DNA of 64,000 nucleotides from Salinimicrobium xinjiangense DSM 19287 (GTDB lineage: Bacteria; Bacteroidota; Bacteroidia; Flavobacteriales; Flavobacteriaceae). The DNA lies in the NCBI RefSeq assembly GCF_000423585.1, contig NZ_KE384056.1, positions 45,845 to 109,844 of the forward strand. Reading direction: 5' to 3'. Of the stretch, positions 24,145 to 32,440 are shown piece after piece. A program made the translations under genes and the position numbers. The notes under the pieces are model-generated. The model saw only the letters and a list, made by a program, of their open reading frames with translations, ran no database searches and was not told where the DNA came from. How positions within the stretch are numbered: position 1 is the stretch's first letter; every line of letters begins with the position of its first letter.

Positions 24145-24173
24145 GAAAAAAGCCACGCAATTGCGTGGCTTTA
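24145..24173. terminator. Bidirectional terminator between convergent genes
   Basis: AAAGCCACGCAA/TTGCGTGGCTTT perfect 12-bp stem with A- and T-rich flanks. Confidence 0.85.
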
Positions 24174-24194
24174 TATATTAAACCGATCCTGATC

Positions 24195-25625
24195 TTAGGT
24201 AGGATTAATTGGTTCATTCGGTCCGGCTCCCGCAGGTCCATTCCTGTCTGAGTCTCTTGACGAATCTCCCTTGTTAGGATTTCGACCTTCATTGCCCCCG
24301 GGTTTTGGAGGATTAGGCCTACCGGGATTATTTCCTGTAGTACCTCCCGGTGTGTTGGGAGTACTTGCATTTCCGGCTCCGGTTCCTTTAGGTGGGAAAT
24401 TCTTCCCGGTGTTGCGAACATCGGGATTGTCCCGGTTTGGATCCCGGGCTTCAGAAGCTTCTTTTCGGAATTTCTGAATGATATCCCTAAAGTGCTCCCC
24501 GGCTGCTTCCCTGCCACCAAGTCCGTAGCTCAGGGCTACAGCTACTGCTATGGCACCAAGAATTAACCCGAAGGCAAGTTCCACAATTTCATTTGCGATT
24601 CCCATGGTGCGTAAAGCAATGGCAATGAATAGCGCAAGCGAAGCCCATCTAATTACTCCGGCAATAAAATGGTTCTTGCTGGAGCGGGTCATGGTATTGT
24701 ATATTAATAAGGAGATGTAATTACCTACAGCAAGGATCACGAGACCAAATAAGATCTGACCTGTTATTTCGAGGATCTGATGCAAAATTTCGGTTAATCT
24801 TGAGAGTCCGAGGATCTCTACCGCGGTTATAATTCCGAAGAAGACAAGGAAGAAATAGATAAGATTAGCTACCAGTTTGGACAGGGATTGTCCGGCTCCT
24901 ATCATATTGTCGATCTGGATCTTTTCGGCAGTGCGGTCAAGCCCCATACTTTTGAACAGGTCTTCCAGGAAATTGGCAAGATATTTACCTCCCCAAACAA
25001 AAACAATTATGATAAGAGCGGCAATAACTATTTCTCCGATAAGTTCGGTGAATCCGTAAAGGATATCATTGGCCGGTTCAGAAATTGCATCCAGGCGCAA
25101 AGTGTTGAATGCCTGAATAAGAAAGGGAATAAATATGATAATGAACACAAGTTTGCGCAGAATGTTAACCAACCGGTCTGTGTCTTTAAAGCCTGTTTTG
25201 TCTACCATGCGGTCAATTAGTCCGCCACCGATATGCACCAGGTTTGCAACAAATTTTGCCAGCACATATCCAATAAATCCTATAAGCAGGGCTCCTATTA
25301 AATTAGGTATGAATAGCAGGAATTCATTGAGCATGTTTTCAAGGGGTGCCAGGACTTCGCTAATCCCCAGTACCTCCAGGGCGATCAACAGAACGATGAT
25401 CATGATCAAATAATAGAAAATATTACCGACAAAGACATTGGTGTCGTCAATATTATCCCCTCCAAAAATTCGTTCATCCCAGGAGGTTCTTCGCAGCAGT
25501 TTTACTACCATGGCTTTGATCGCTTTGGCAATAAGCCAGCCTATTAACAGTACCAGCAGAGCGCCTAAGAGATTAGGTAGAAAATAGGCAATACGATCCC
25601 CTATGTTTTCCAATTGTGTTTCCAT
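24195..25625 (-). CDS. MscS-like mechanosensitive channel family protein with Gly/Pro/Asn-rich tail
   Basis: 476 residues. Repeated conserved membrane-helix modules of the mechanosensitive channel type (IAYFLPNLLGALLVLLIGWLIA; LLFIPNLIGALLIGFIGYVLA) and 9-10 hydrophobic helices in all. A glycine-rich helix (AVAVALSYGLGGREAAGEHF) near residue 375 resembles the MscS pore end. The last ~85 residues are a low-complexity cytoplasmic tail (GNASTPNTPGGTTGNNPGRP). Located in the inner membrane; should release solutes on osmotic downshock, although the typical MscS beta domain is absent. Single gene, convergent with the EEP gene. Confidence 0.8.
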   Translation of the reverse strand: METQLENIGDRIAYFLPNLLGALLVLLIGWLIAKAIKAMVVKLLRRTSWDERIFGGDNIDDTNVFVGNIFYYLIMIIVLLIALEVLGISEVLAPLENMLNEFLLFIPNLIGALLIGFIGYVLAKFVANLVHIGGGLIDRMVDKTGFKDTDRLVNILRKLVFIIIFIPFLIQAFNTLRLDAISEPANDILYGFTELIGEIVIAALIIIVFVWGGKYLANFLEDLFKSMGLDRTAEKIQIDNMIGAGQSLSKLVANLIYFFLVFFGIITAVEILGLSRLTEILHQILEITGQILFGLVILAVGNYISLLIYNTMTRSSKNHFIAGVIRWASLALFIAIALRTMGIANEIVELAFGLILGAIAVAVALSYGLGGREAAGEHFRDIIQKFRKEASEARDPNRDNPDVRNTGKNFPPKGTGAGNASTPNTPGGTTGNNPGRPNPPKPGGNEGRNPNKGDSSRDSDRNGPAGAGPNEPINPT

Positions 25626-25933
25626 AATTTATTGTTTTTTTAAGATAGTTAGTACTTGAAGGTAGGTTAAAAAGGGCTTATGCCACAGATACTTAACATG
25701 AGTTTAAAAAAATTTTCAGGTTGTTGTTAATATTTTTTTAGATAAAAACGTTCAGGGAAAAATTGCTGATATGAGGAGTAGCAAGGGCTGAAAGAAAATG
25801 CCGGATTTCAGAAAAAATCTCAATTTTTTTTTCAACAGTCCTTAGTTAATAAGAAAGCATTGTCCGCTCTTTTTTTACTCAGGAATTAAAATAACTTTAC
25901 TCCTCTTTCAAGTTAAAACAAAAACAAACGGCC
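25626..25933. other. Divergent promoter region between the MscS and nrdJ genes
   Basis: AT-rich, no gene. TAACTTTA at 25892-25899 is a near -7 box for nrdJ. No cobalamin riboswitch (B12 box) is visible, although the downstream enzyme needs B12. Confidence 0.4.
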
Positions 25934-28489
25934 ATGGTTGAAGAATTATTTAGCACCCAGACTTATACCTACGATGAGGTACTGCAAGCATGTTTAAAAT
26001 ATTTTAAAAATGACGAGCTCGCAGCCACTACCTGGATAAATAAGTATGCAGTAAAAGACAAAAACGGAAAATTTTTAGAATTAACCCCAGATGATATGCA
26101 CAAGCGTATGGCGAAGGAATTTGCCCGTATGGAGGCAAAATATGCCGATCGTGCAGTGGGGAAAGAAAACCTGTCCGAGTACGGAAAGTCACGGGAATTT
26201 TTGAGTGAAGAGAGAATTTTTCAACTTTTTAAAGATTTCAAATACAGCATTCCTCAGGGTAGTGTCATGGCGGCCCTTGGGAATGATCAAATGATAGCAT
26301 CACTTTCGAATTGTGTGGTTGTGCCTCCGGTTTATGATTCCTATGGCGGAATTCTTCATACAGACCAGCAGCTGGTTCAATTGTTCAAGAGACGTTGTGG
26401 AGTAGGAGTGGACCTTTCCGGTCTTCGCCCTAAGAATGCTCAGGTTTCCAACGCTGCGGGAACCACTACAGGAGCAGTTTCCTTTATGGAGCGTTTTTCA
26501 AACACCACAAGAGAAGTAGCGCAAAACGGACGTCGTGGAGCTTTAATGCTAACAATTGATGTTTCCCACCCCGATGTGGAAGACTTCATAACCATTAAGC
26601 AAGACCTTAAAAAAGTAACCGGTGCTAATATTTCCCTGAGACTTACAGATGAATTCATGCAGGCCGTTACAGAGGATTCCGATTTTACATTGCGTTGGCC
26701 AATTGACAGCCCCAATCCAAAGTACACCAAAAAAGTCCGTGCTAAAGAATTGTGGAATACAATAATCAAATGTGCACATAACACAGCCGAACCCGGATTG
26801 ATCTTCTGGGATAAGCAGCACACTTATTCGACTTCTTCTTTCTACCCCGGATTCAAAAATAGTTCTACGAACCCATGTTCGGAGATCGCCATGCAGGGAG
26901 GAGATTCCTGCCGTTTGATCGCAGTAAACCTTTACAATTTCGTTGACAATCCATTTACTGAAAATGCTTCTTTCAACCATGACAAATTCTATAAAGTGAT
27001 CTATGAAACTCAGCGTTTGATGGATGACCTTGTAGACCTTGAACTTGAAGCGGTTGAAAAGATCCTTGCAAAGATCGATCAGGATGAGGAGCCAGATTTC
27101 ATTAAGAAGAATGAGATTGATACCTGGAAGTTACTTGCCGAAAATGGTAAAAATGGTAGACGTACAGGTCTTGGCTTTACTGCTCTTGCCGATGCAGTTG
27201 CAGCACTGGGAGTAAAATTCGATACAGATGAAGCGCTTGAGGTGGTCGATAAGATCATGCAAACAAAATTAAGAGGGGAGTTTGACAGTAGTGTGGACAT
27301 GGCGATCACAAGAGAGCCATTCAAGGTGTTTGACCCTGCTATTGAGGAGCAATCAGATTTTGTTCAAATGATGAAGAAAGAGTTTCCTGAACTTTACAGC
27401 CGCATGATGCAGCATGGAAGAAGAAATATATCTATCAGTACCGTAGCCCCAACCGGTAGTTTGAGTATGCTGGCCCAAACCTCTTCGGGAATAGAGCCTG
27501 TGTTCATGCTCTCCTATAAGAGGAGAAGAAAAGTCAATGCTTCCACTTCTAAGGCAAAAGTTGCTTTCGTAGATGATACCGGAGATGCTTTTGAAGAATT
27601 TACGGTGTATCACCCAAAGGTGAAGACGTGGATGGATGCAACAGGAAAAGAAGCCATTGAGCAGAGTCCTTACGCAGGTGCGACAGCTTCAGAGATCAAC
27701 TGGCAAAAGCGTGTGGAAATGCAGGCCCTGGTTCAAAAATATACTACACATTCCATTAGTTCTACAATTAACCTTGCTTCAGATGTGAGTCAGGAGAAAG
27801 TAAGCGATATCTATATTGAGTCATGGAAGAAAGGACTTAAAGGAATTACAGTTTACCGTGATGGTTCCCGTAGCGGAATTCTTGTTTCTTCAGATGACAA
27901 AGGGAAGAAGGAAACCATCAAAGATGATGTTTTTGCTGAAACTTATGCTCCAAAACGACCTAAGAAGCTGGAGTCAAAGATCATCCGTTTTAACAACGAA
28001 AGAGAAAAATGGCTTGCTGTAGTTGGCGTTTTGAATAATCGCCCGTATGAGATCTTCACAGGAAAAATGGAAGATGTTTTCAACCTGCCAACATGGGTTG
28101 AAAAAGGTTGGGTTATCAAGAACAGGGATGAAGATGGCAAATCAAGGTATGATTTCCAATTCTGTGACAAACATGGATACAAAGTAACTATTGAAGGTCT
28201 TTCAAGGTCCTTTAACGAGGAATACTGGAATTACGCGAAACTGATCTCTGGTGTTCTTCGCCACGGAATGCCTATTCCTTATGTGGTAGATCTTATCGAA
28301 AACCTGAACCTGCTTGACGAAAGCATCAACACCTGGAAAGCAGGAGTTGTTCGCGCCCTGAAGCAGTTTGTGCCAGATGGCACTCCGGCTGCCGATAAAA
28401 AATGTGAGGAGTGTGGCGATCCTGAAGGAATACATTTCTCGGAAGGATGCCTGGTTTGTAAGAGCTGTGGCTACTCTAAATGTGGTTAA
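25934..28489 (+). CDS. nrdJ: Adenosylcobalamin-dependent (class II) ribonucleotide reductase
   Basis: 851 residues from ATG 25934. It reduces ribonucleotides to deoxyribonucleotides using a B12-derived thiyl radical, without oxygen dependence. Visible motifs: first redox Cys in ASLSNCVVVPP, KRRCGVGVDLSGLRP, the active-site loop NPCSEIAMQGG (Asn, Cys radical, Glu), the PTGS-type phosphate loop (VAPTGSLSMLAQTSSG), and the C-terminal swinging/zinc tail CEECGDPEG ... CLVCKSCGYSKCG. The length is normal for the flavobacterial enzyme. Monocistronic; ends at an intrinsic terminator (28518). Confidence 0.93.
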   Translation: MVEELFSTQTYTYDEVLQACLKYFKNDELAATTWINKYAVKDKNGKFLELTPDDMHKRMAKEFARMEAKYADRAVGKENLSEYGKSREFLSEERIFQLFKDFKYSIPQGSVMAALGNDQMIASLSNCVVVPPVYDSYGGILHTDQQLVQLFKRRCGVGVDLSGLRPKNAQVSNAAGTTTGAVSFMERFSNTTREVAQNGRRGALMLTIDVSHPDVEDFITIKQDLKKVTGANISLRLTDEFMQAVTEDSDFTLRWPIDSPNPKYTKKVRAKELWNTIIKCAHNTAEPGLIFWDKQHTYSTSSFYPGFKNSSTNPCSEIAMQGGDSCRLIAVNLYNFVDNPFTENASFNHDKFYKVIYETQRLMDDLVDLELEAVEKILAKIDQDEEPDFIKKNEIDTWKLLAENGKNGRRTGLGFTALADAVAALGVKFDTDEALEVVDKIMQTKLRGEFDSSVDMAITREPFKVFDPAIEEQSDFVQMMKKEFPELYSRMMQHGRRNISISTVAPTGSLSMLAQTSSGIEPVFMLSYKRRRKVNASTSKAKVAFVDDTGDAFEEFTVYHPKVKTWMDATGKEAIEQSPYAGATASEINWQKRVEMQALVQKYTTHSISSTINLASDVSQEKVSDIYIESWKKGLKGITVYRDGSRSGILVSSDDKGKKETIKDDVFAETYAPKRPKKLESKIIRFNNEREKWLAVVGVLNNRPYEIFTGKMEDVFNLPTWVEKGWVIKNRDEDGKSRYDFQFCDKHGYKVTIEGLSRSFNEEYWNYAKLISGVLRHGMPIPYVVDLIENLNLLDESINTWKAGVVRALKQFVPDGTPAADKKCEECGDPEGIHFSEGCLVCKSCGYSKCG

Positions 28490-28511
28490 AAATTAATTTT
28501 GTCCCCCGGTA

Positions 28512-29125
28512 GATTGGAAACCCCGCTTCTGAAAAGAGCGGGGTTTTTGTTTGAGTTGACTTGACCCTGTAAGCGGCTTAGAGCCCTGACAGTGGTTCTC
28601 CTTGGACCGTAAATCAGACAGATCAACCCTGTCAGCTGCTTAAGCTCTACAGTGGTTAACTTTGGAACGTAAATAAGACAGATCAACCCTGTCAGCGGCT
28701 TAGAGCCCTGACAGCGGTTTGGAGGAGACGTTCAAGTCTATGCCGAACCTGCAAGGTCTTTTTTTGACTTTGTGGTTTTTTTTAGCCACCGATGCACGGA
28801 ACCCTGTCAGCTGCTTATGCTCATTACAGTGGTTAACTTTGGATCGTAAATCAGACAGATCAACCCTGTCAGCGGTTATAACCCTGACAGCGGTTCTTTT
28901 TAGCCGAAAGTAACGCATAACCTCGCTGCGTAAGGTCAGCGACCTTGCGCATGCCTAAAGTAAGAAAGAAGTAAAAAGTTCCTGAAGTCTCTGACTTCAG
29001 GTTACAATTATTGAACTTGACAGTAGCTACTTATCAAAAGGCGTTACAAGGTCGGGAGACGTTGTTAAGCATCCTGCTTCTAGACGGACTGTGGTTAGCT
29101 CAAAGTCGTGAGACTTTGTGCAGCG
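28512..29125. repeat. Long direct repeat, left copy (flanks the MazEF module)
   Basis: About 610 bp that recurs in the same order at 29888-30506: terminator hairpin (CCCCGCTTCTGAAA...), GCGGCTTAGAGCCCTGACAG, ATGCCGAACCTGCAAGGTCT-type segment, AGCCACCGATGCAC, CAGACAGATCAACCCTGTCAG, AGCCGAAAGTAACGCATAAC, a CCTGAAGTCTCTGACTTCAGG hairpin and AAAGTCGTGAGACTTTGTGC. Inside, the motif CTGTCAG...CTGACAG forms small hairpins and a ~60-bp subunit is tandemly repeated. No gene is supported. Confidence 0.8.
28518..28548 (+). terminator. Terminator of nrdJ
   Basis: AAACCCCGCT/AGCGGGGTTTTT around a 9-nt loop. Confidence 0.85.
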
Positions 29126-29305
29126 TTTTTCAAATCTTTTAGGGATTTAGAACCCTGACAGTGGTTTTTACCACGAATAAACAATAGTTTTCTGATGATG
29201 TGGATGAGCTATCTTTTTATATCAATTATTGAAGTTAGGTTTTCGGTAATTAAATTTTAAAAATTTAAATCATATTTATGGTGTATATTTATAAAAACTA
29301 TTTAT

Positions 29306-29548
29306 ATGGGAACTTTCACCTCATCGTTGCCTCAGGATCTTCTGGATAAATTAAGTTCTGAAGCAAAAAAACGTGGAGTGGCAAAGAACAGCCTTATCGA
29401 AAAAGCTTTGCGAATTTACCTGGATCAATTGAACCGGGCAGATTATGCACGTTCCTACTCTAAAGCAGGTAAAGACGAAGAGATCATGGCTATAGCAGAA
29501 GAAGGCATGGAAACTTACTTGCAGGACCTCAAAAATCTTGAGGAGTGA
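29306..29548 (+). CDS. Ribbon-helix-helix antitoxin (MazE/CopG-like)
   Basis: 80 residues. The N-terminal half is a ribbon-helix-helix DNA-binding domain (TFTSSLPQDLLDKLSSEAKK, then KNSLIEKALRIYLDQL); the acidic C-terminal half (DEEIMAIAEEGMETYLQDLK) is the usual toxin-binding tail. The last 4 bases overlap the GTG start of the toxin gene, so both proteins are made in coupled fashion, and the pair should repress its own promoter. The module lies between two ~610-bp direct repeats. Confidence 0.88.
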   Translation: MGTFTSSLPQDLLDKLSSEAKKRGVAKNSLIEKALRIYLDQLNRADYARSYSKAGKDEEIMAIAEEGMETYLQDLKNLEE

Positions 29549-29877
29549 AGCAGGGCGAAATCTGGGATGTGTACCTTGATCCTGTCTCAGGAAGTGAGCA
29601 GGAAGGAAGAAGGCCATGTGTTATAATAAGCGGAAATCTTCTTAATCAGCATCTTCAGGTTGTAATCATTTGTCCTTTAACAACCAAGATCAAGAGGTAC
29701 AAGGGAAATTTACTGCTAAATCCTGATTCGGAGAATGGGCTAGAGCAAGAATCTGAAGTTCTCACTTTTCATGTCCGGTCTGTTTCAAAAGAGCGTCTGG
29801 ATAGGAGAATTGGAAAGATAAATTCTCAACAGGTAGATTATATTAAAGGAACTTTGGACGATATTTTAAGGTATTAA
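29545..29877 (+). CDS. MazF/PemK-type endoribonuclease toxin
   Basis: 110 residues from GTG 29545, overlapping the antitoxin stop. PemK-fold motifs: KQGEIWDVYLDPVSGSEQEG, RRPCVIISG with the conserved Arg, CPLTTKIKRYKGN with the catalytic Thr, and the end strand VRSVSKERLDRRIGKI. MazF toxins cut mRNA at short sites and stop growth when the antitoxin is degraded. Length and spacing are normal, all motifs are intact, so the module should be active. It ends just before a repeat copy of a terminator (29893). Confidence 0.9.
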   Translation: MKQGEIWDVYLDPVSGSEQEGRRPCVIISGNLLNQHLQVVIICPLTTKIKRYKGNLLLNPDSENGLEQESEVLTFHVRSVSKERLDRRIGKINSQQVDYIKGTLDDILRY

Positions 29878-29887
29878 CAATTAACAG

Positions 29888-30506
29888 AATTGAACCCCGC
29901 TTCTGAAAGTAAGCGGGATTTTTGTTTTGAGTTGGCTTAACCCTATCAGCGGCTTAGAGCCCTGACAGCGGTTTGGAGGAGATGTGGAAGTCTATGTCGA
30001 ACCTGCAAAGTCTTTTTATGACCTTGTGGTTTTTTTTAGCCACCGATGCACATATAATTTTTGGACCCTGTCAGCTGCTTATGCTCATTACAGTGGTTCA
30101 CCTTGGAGTAAATCAGACAGATCAACCCTGTCAGCGGTTACAAACCCTGACAGCGGTTTGGGGGAGATGTTGAAGTCTATGCCGAATCTCGTATGTTTGG
30201 CCATCAAGCTTTAGCCACCGATGCACGGATATTTTTTTACAGCCCTGTCAGCGGCTTAAAGCCCTGATAGTGGTTCTTTTTTAGCCGAAAGTAACGCATA
30301 ACCTCGCTGCTTAAGGTCAGAGACCTTGCGCATGTCTAAAGTAAGAAAGAAGTAAAAGGATCCTGAAGTCTCTGACTTCAGGTTACAATTATTGAACTTG
30401 ACAGTAGCTACTTATCAAAAGGGGTTACAACGTCAGGAGACGTTGTTGAGCATCCAGCTTCTACACGGGCTGTGTTTAGCTCAAAGTCGTGAGACTTTGT
30501 GCAGCG
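29888..30506. repeat. Long direct repeat, right copy
   Basis: Imperfect copy of 28512-29125 in the same orientation, with internal rearrangement (an extra ATGCCGAA... subunit around 30170). Highest similarity is in the last ~230 bp (from AGCCGAAAGTAACGCATAAC on). Confidence 0.8.
29893..29923 (+). terminator. Terminator after the toxin gene
   Basis: CCCGCTT/AAGCGGG stem then ATTTTTG. It is the counterpart of the nrdJ terminator in the left repeat copy. Confidence 0.7.
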
Positions 30507-30589
30507 GTTAAGAGGGTTCTTTTCTGGTGGTTGATTTGTCTGCGAACCCTTTAAGGGTTTCAAACCCTGAAAGGGTTCTTCAAAATAAA

Positions 30590-30622
30590 AGACCTACAAG
30601 GTTTGGGAAACCTTGCAGGTCT
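30590..30622. terminator. Hairpin at the end of kdsA
   Basis: AGACCTACAAGGTTT pairs with AAACCTTGCAGGTCT (one mismatch). It lies ~50 bp past the kdsA stop and ends the repeat-rich stretch; A-run on the left serves as U-run for the minus strand. Confidence 0.6.
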
Positions 30623-30669
30623 AAGCTGTTTCGATGGCGCGGATTTGCAATCCATGCCGAGGTCAAAAC

Positions 30670-31488
30670 TTAAAAAGAATTGATCGTCTTTTTTATTGCT
30701 GTTAAATTGCTTAGCAGCCTCTCCAGATACTGTATATCCAGCATATTTGCGCCATCGCTCTTGGCATTTGCAGGATCGAAATGGGTTTCGATGAAAATTC
30801 CATCGGCTCCTGTGGCAATTCCGGCCCGGGCGATGGTCTCGATCATATCAGGTCTTCCGCCGGTGACTCCGCTGCTTTGATTTGGCTGTTGAAGAGAATG
30901 AGTAACGTCCAGAACAGTAGGTGCAAACTGGCGCATGGTAGGAATTCCGCGGAAATCCACGATCATATCCTGATAGCCAAACATGGTTCCCCTATCGGTT
31001 ACCATTACCTGTTCGTTATTACAATCCGTCACTTTGGTCACTGCATGTTTCATGCTTTCGGGGCTCATAAACTGACCTTTTTTGAGGTTGACTACCTTTC
31101 CTGTTTCGGCTGCAGCGACCACCAGGTCTGTTTGCCGTACCAGGAAAGCCGGAATTTGCAGTACATCAACATATTCCGCAGCCTTAGTGGCATCCTCTCT
31201 CTCATGAATGTCTGTCACGGTAGGTATCTCAAAAGTTTCAGAAACCTTCCGAAGTATTTTGAGGGCTTTTTCATCACCTATTCCGGTGAAGCTGTCAATC
31301 CGGCTACGGTTGGCTTTTTTAAATGAACCTTTAAAAATATATGGGATCTCCAGCTTATCGGTGATCTTTAAAACAGTTTCGGCAATACGTAAGGCCATGT
31401 CTTCTCCTTCAATGGCGCAGGGGCCTGCGAGTAAGAAAAAATTTCCTGAGGCCGCATGTTTTATCTGTGGTATCTTATTGAGTTGCAT
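30670..31488 (-). CDS. kdsA: 3-deoxy-8-phosphooctulonate (KDO-8-P) synthase
   Basis: 272 residues. Condenses phosphoenolpyruvate with arabinose-5-phosphate, the first committed step to the KDO of lipopolysaccharide. Motifs: FLLAGPCAIEGED, IFKGSFKKANRSR, VTDIHER, LQIPAFLVRQTD, NLKKGQFMSPE, VTDRGTMFGYQD, DVTHSLQQP, FIETHFDP. The Cys in AGPC points to the metal-dependent subclass, since the metal-independent type has Asn there. Cytoplasmic. Single gene with a hairpin beyond its end. Confidence 0.93.
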   Translation of the reverse strand: MQLNKIPQIKHAASGNFFLLAGPCAIEGEDMALRIAETVLKITDKLEIPYIFKGSFKKANRSRIDSFTGIGDEKALKILRKVSETFEIPTVTDIHEREDATKAAEYVDVLQIPAFLVRQTDLVVAAAETGKVVNLKKGQFMSPESMKHAVTKVTDCNNEQVMVTDRGTMFGYQDMIVDFRGIPTMRQFAPTVLDVTHSLQQPNQSSGVTGGRPDMIETIARAGIATGADGIFIETHFDPANAKSDGANMLDIQYLERLLSNLTAIKKTINSF

Positions 31489-31549
31489 AAAATAAATTTA
31501 CTGCAAAGATACCTTTTTTGAAACTTTATTAGGGGAAGGCTTTTTTTAG

Positions 31550-32143
31550 CTATTGATCATTTTCCTTGTTTTCTGGATGTTCTGGGTCTTCCTCCTCGAT
31601 CCCCATGGGAGGTTGTATTTCATAACCCATTGCCCTGATGATCCTGTTATTATCATAATAGAAATGAACCTCACTTACTTTGGAATCCTTAAACTTTTGG
31701 GCAACATGGTAGGGAAAGCTGATGGTCTCCCCATTTGGATATCTAAGGGTGTTATTACCCCAGTGGAGGATCCAGTTGCCTTTTCTGGGACCCTCGGGTA
31801 CTGATACAGCCAACCACGCACCGTCCTTGGAAAGAATGGGAGTAGCAGTCTCCCTGCCTTTTTTCCAGTAGTTGATTGTTTGCTCCAGGCTCAAGCTATC
31901 ATAACTGCCAAGATTATAAAAGTGGGCTCCATCGTGTACGTTTTTCCTTAATGTCTCCCAATTTCCGGTTTCATATGCCCTCACGGTTTCCTGTGCTGTT
32001 TCCATGGCTTCTTCCTTATTGTCAAACTCAAGGCTTACATTTCCGTCTACCTGTGCCAATCCGGGGTGCCAACATAAAAGGATTCCGATCATTACAATTA
32101 ACACCTTCCAACATTTTGCTTTCTTTTCTTCTGCTCTTTCCAT
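31550..32143 (-). CDS. Secreted SnoaL/NTF2-like hypothetical protein
   Basis: 197 residues from ATG 32143. A basic stretch and hydrophobic segment (VLIVMIGILLCWHPGLAQ) form a signal peptide. The rest matches the layout of small NTF2-like folds: helix EEAMETAQETVRAYETGNWE, HDGAHFYN, SLEQTINYWKKG, then beta-strands with Trp (GAWLAVSV, NWILHWGN) and VSEVHFYYDNNRIIRAMGYE. The C-terminal ~20 residues are acidic and disordered. No catalytic residue is evident; such proteins are binding or enzyme scaffolds of unknown substrate. It is on the same strand as kdsA but 60 bp away, with no sign of a shared role. Confidence 0.7.
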   Translation of the reverse strand: MERAEEKKAKCWKVLIVMIGILLCWHPGLAQVDGNVSLEFDNKEEAMETAQETVRAYETGNWETLRKNVHDGAHFYNLGSYDSLSLEQTINYWKKGRETATPILSKDGAWLAVSVPEGPRKGNWILHWGNNTLRYPNGETISFPYHVAQKFKDSKVSEVHFYYDNNRIIRAMGYEIQPPMGIEEEDPEHPENKENDQ

Positions 32144-32407
32144 GACTATATATTTAAGGTGATATTCATTTGATAATGAATTACTTAAAGTTACTTAAAG
32201 AGATTGGGAAAAGAAAAGTTAGCATCATAAAATATGATGAGTCTCAGTTTTAATCAAAAAATCAGACTTATGGGAGAGAACTAAAACACCGGGGCAAGGC
32301 CGGGAATGCTTATAAATTAATTAAGAAATTGATAGTCAAAACATTAGCATGAAAATAAAATTATCCATAATTCGAAAAAGCGCTGTTTTTTATGGAAAAA
32401 ATAAATG

Positions 32408-32415
32408 TACCTTTG
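32408..32415 (+). promoter_or_regulatory. -7 box of typA
   Basis: TACCTTTG, a perfect TAnnTTTG, 25 bp before the start codon; T-rich -33 region without TTG. Confidence 0.5.
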
Positions 32416-32440
32416 CAGCCTTTAAAAATCAGGCGTTTAT

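Noticed and set aside
25626-25933. Cobalamin riboswitch before the B12-dependent ribonucleotide reductase
   Set aside because: No B12-box (GCCACTG-like) or fitting helices are visible in the leader.
28549-30506. CRISPR array suggested by repeated CCTGTCAG hairpins
   Set aside because: Spacing is irregular, units diverge, the 'spacers' are themselves repeated, and no cas gene is present.
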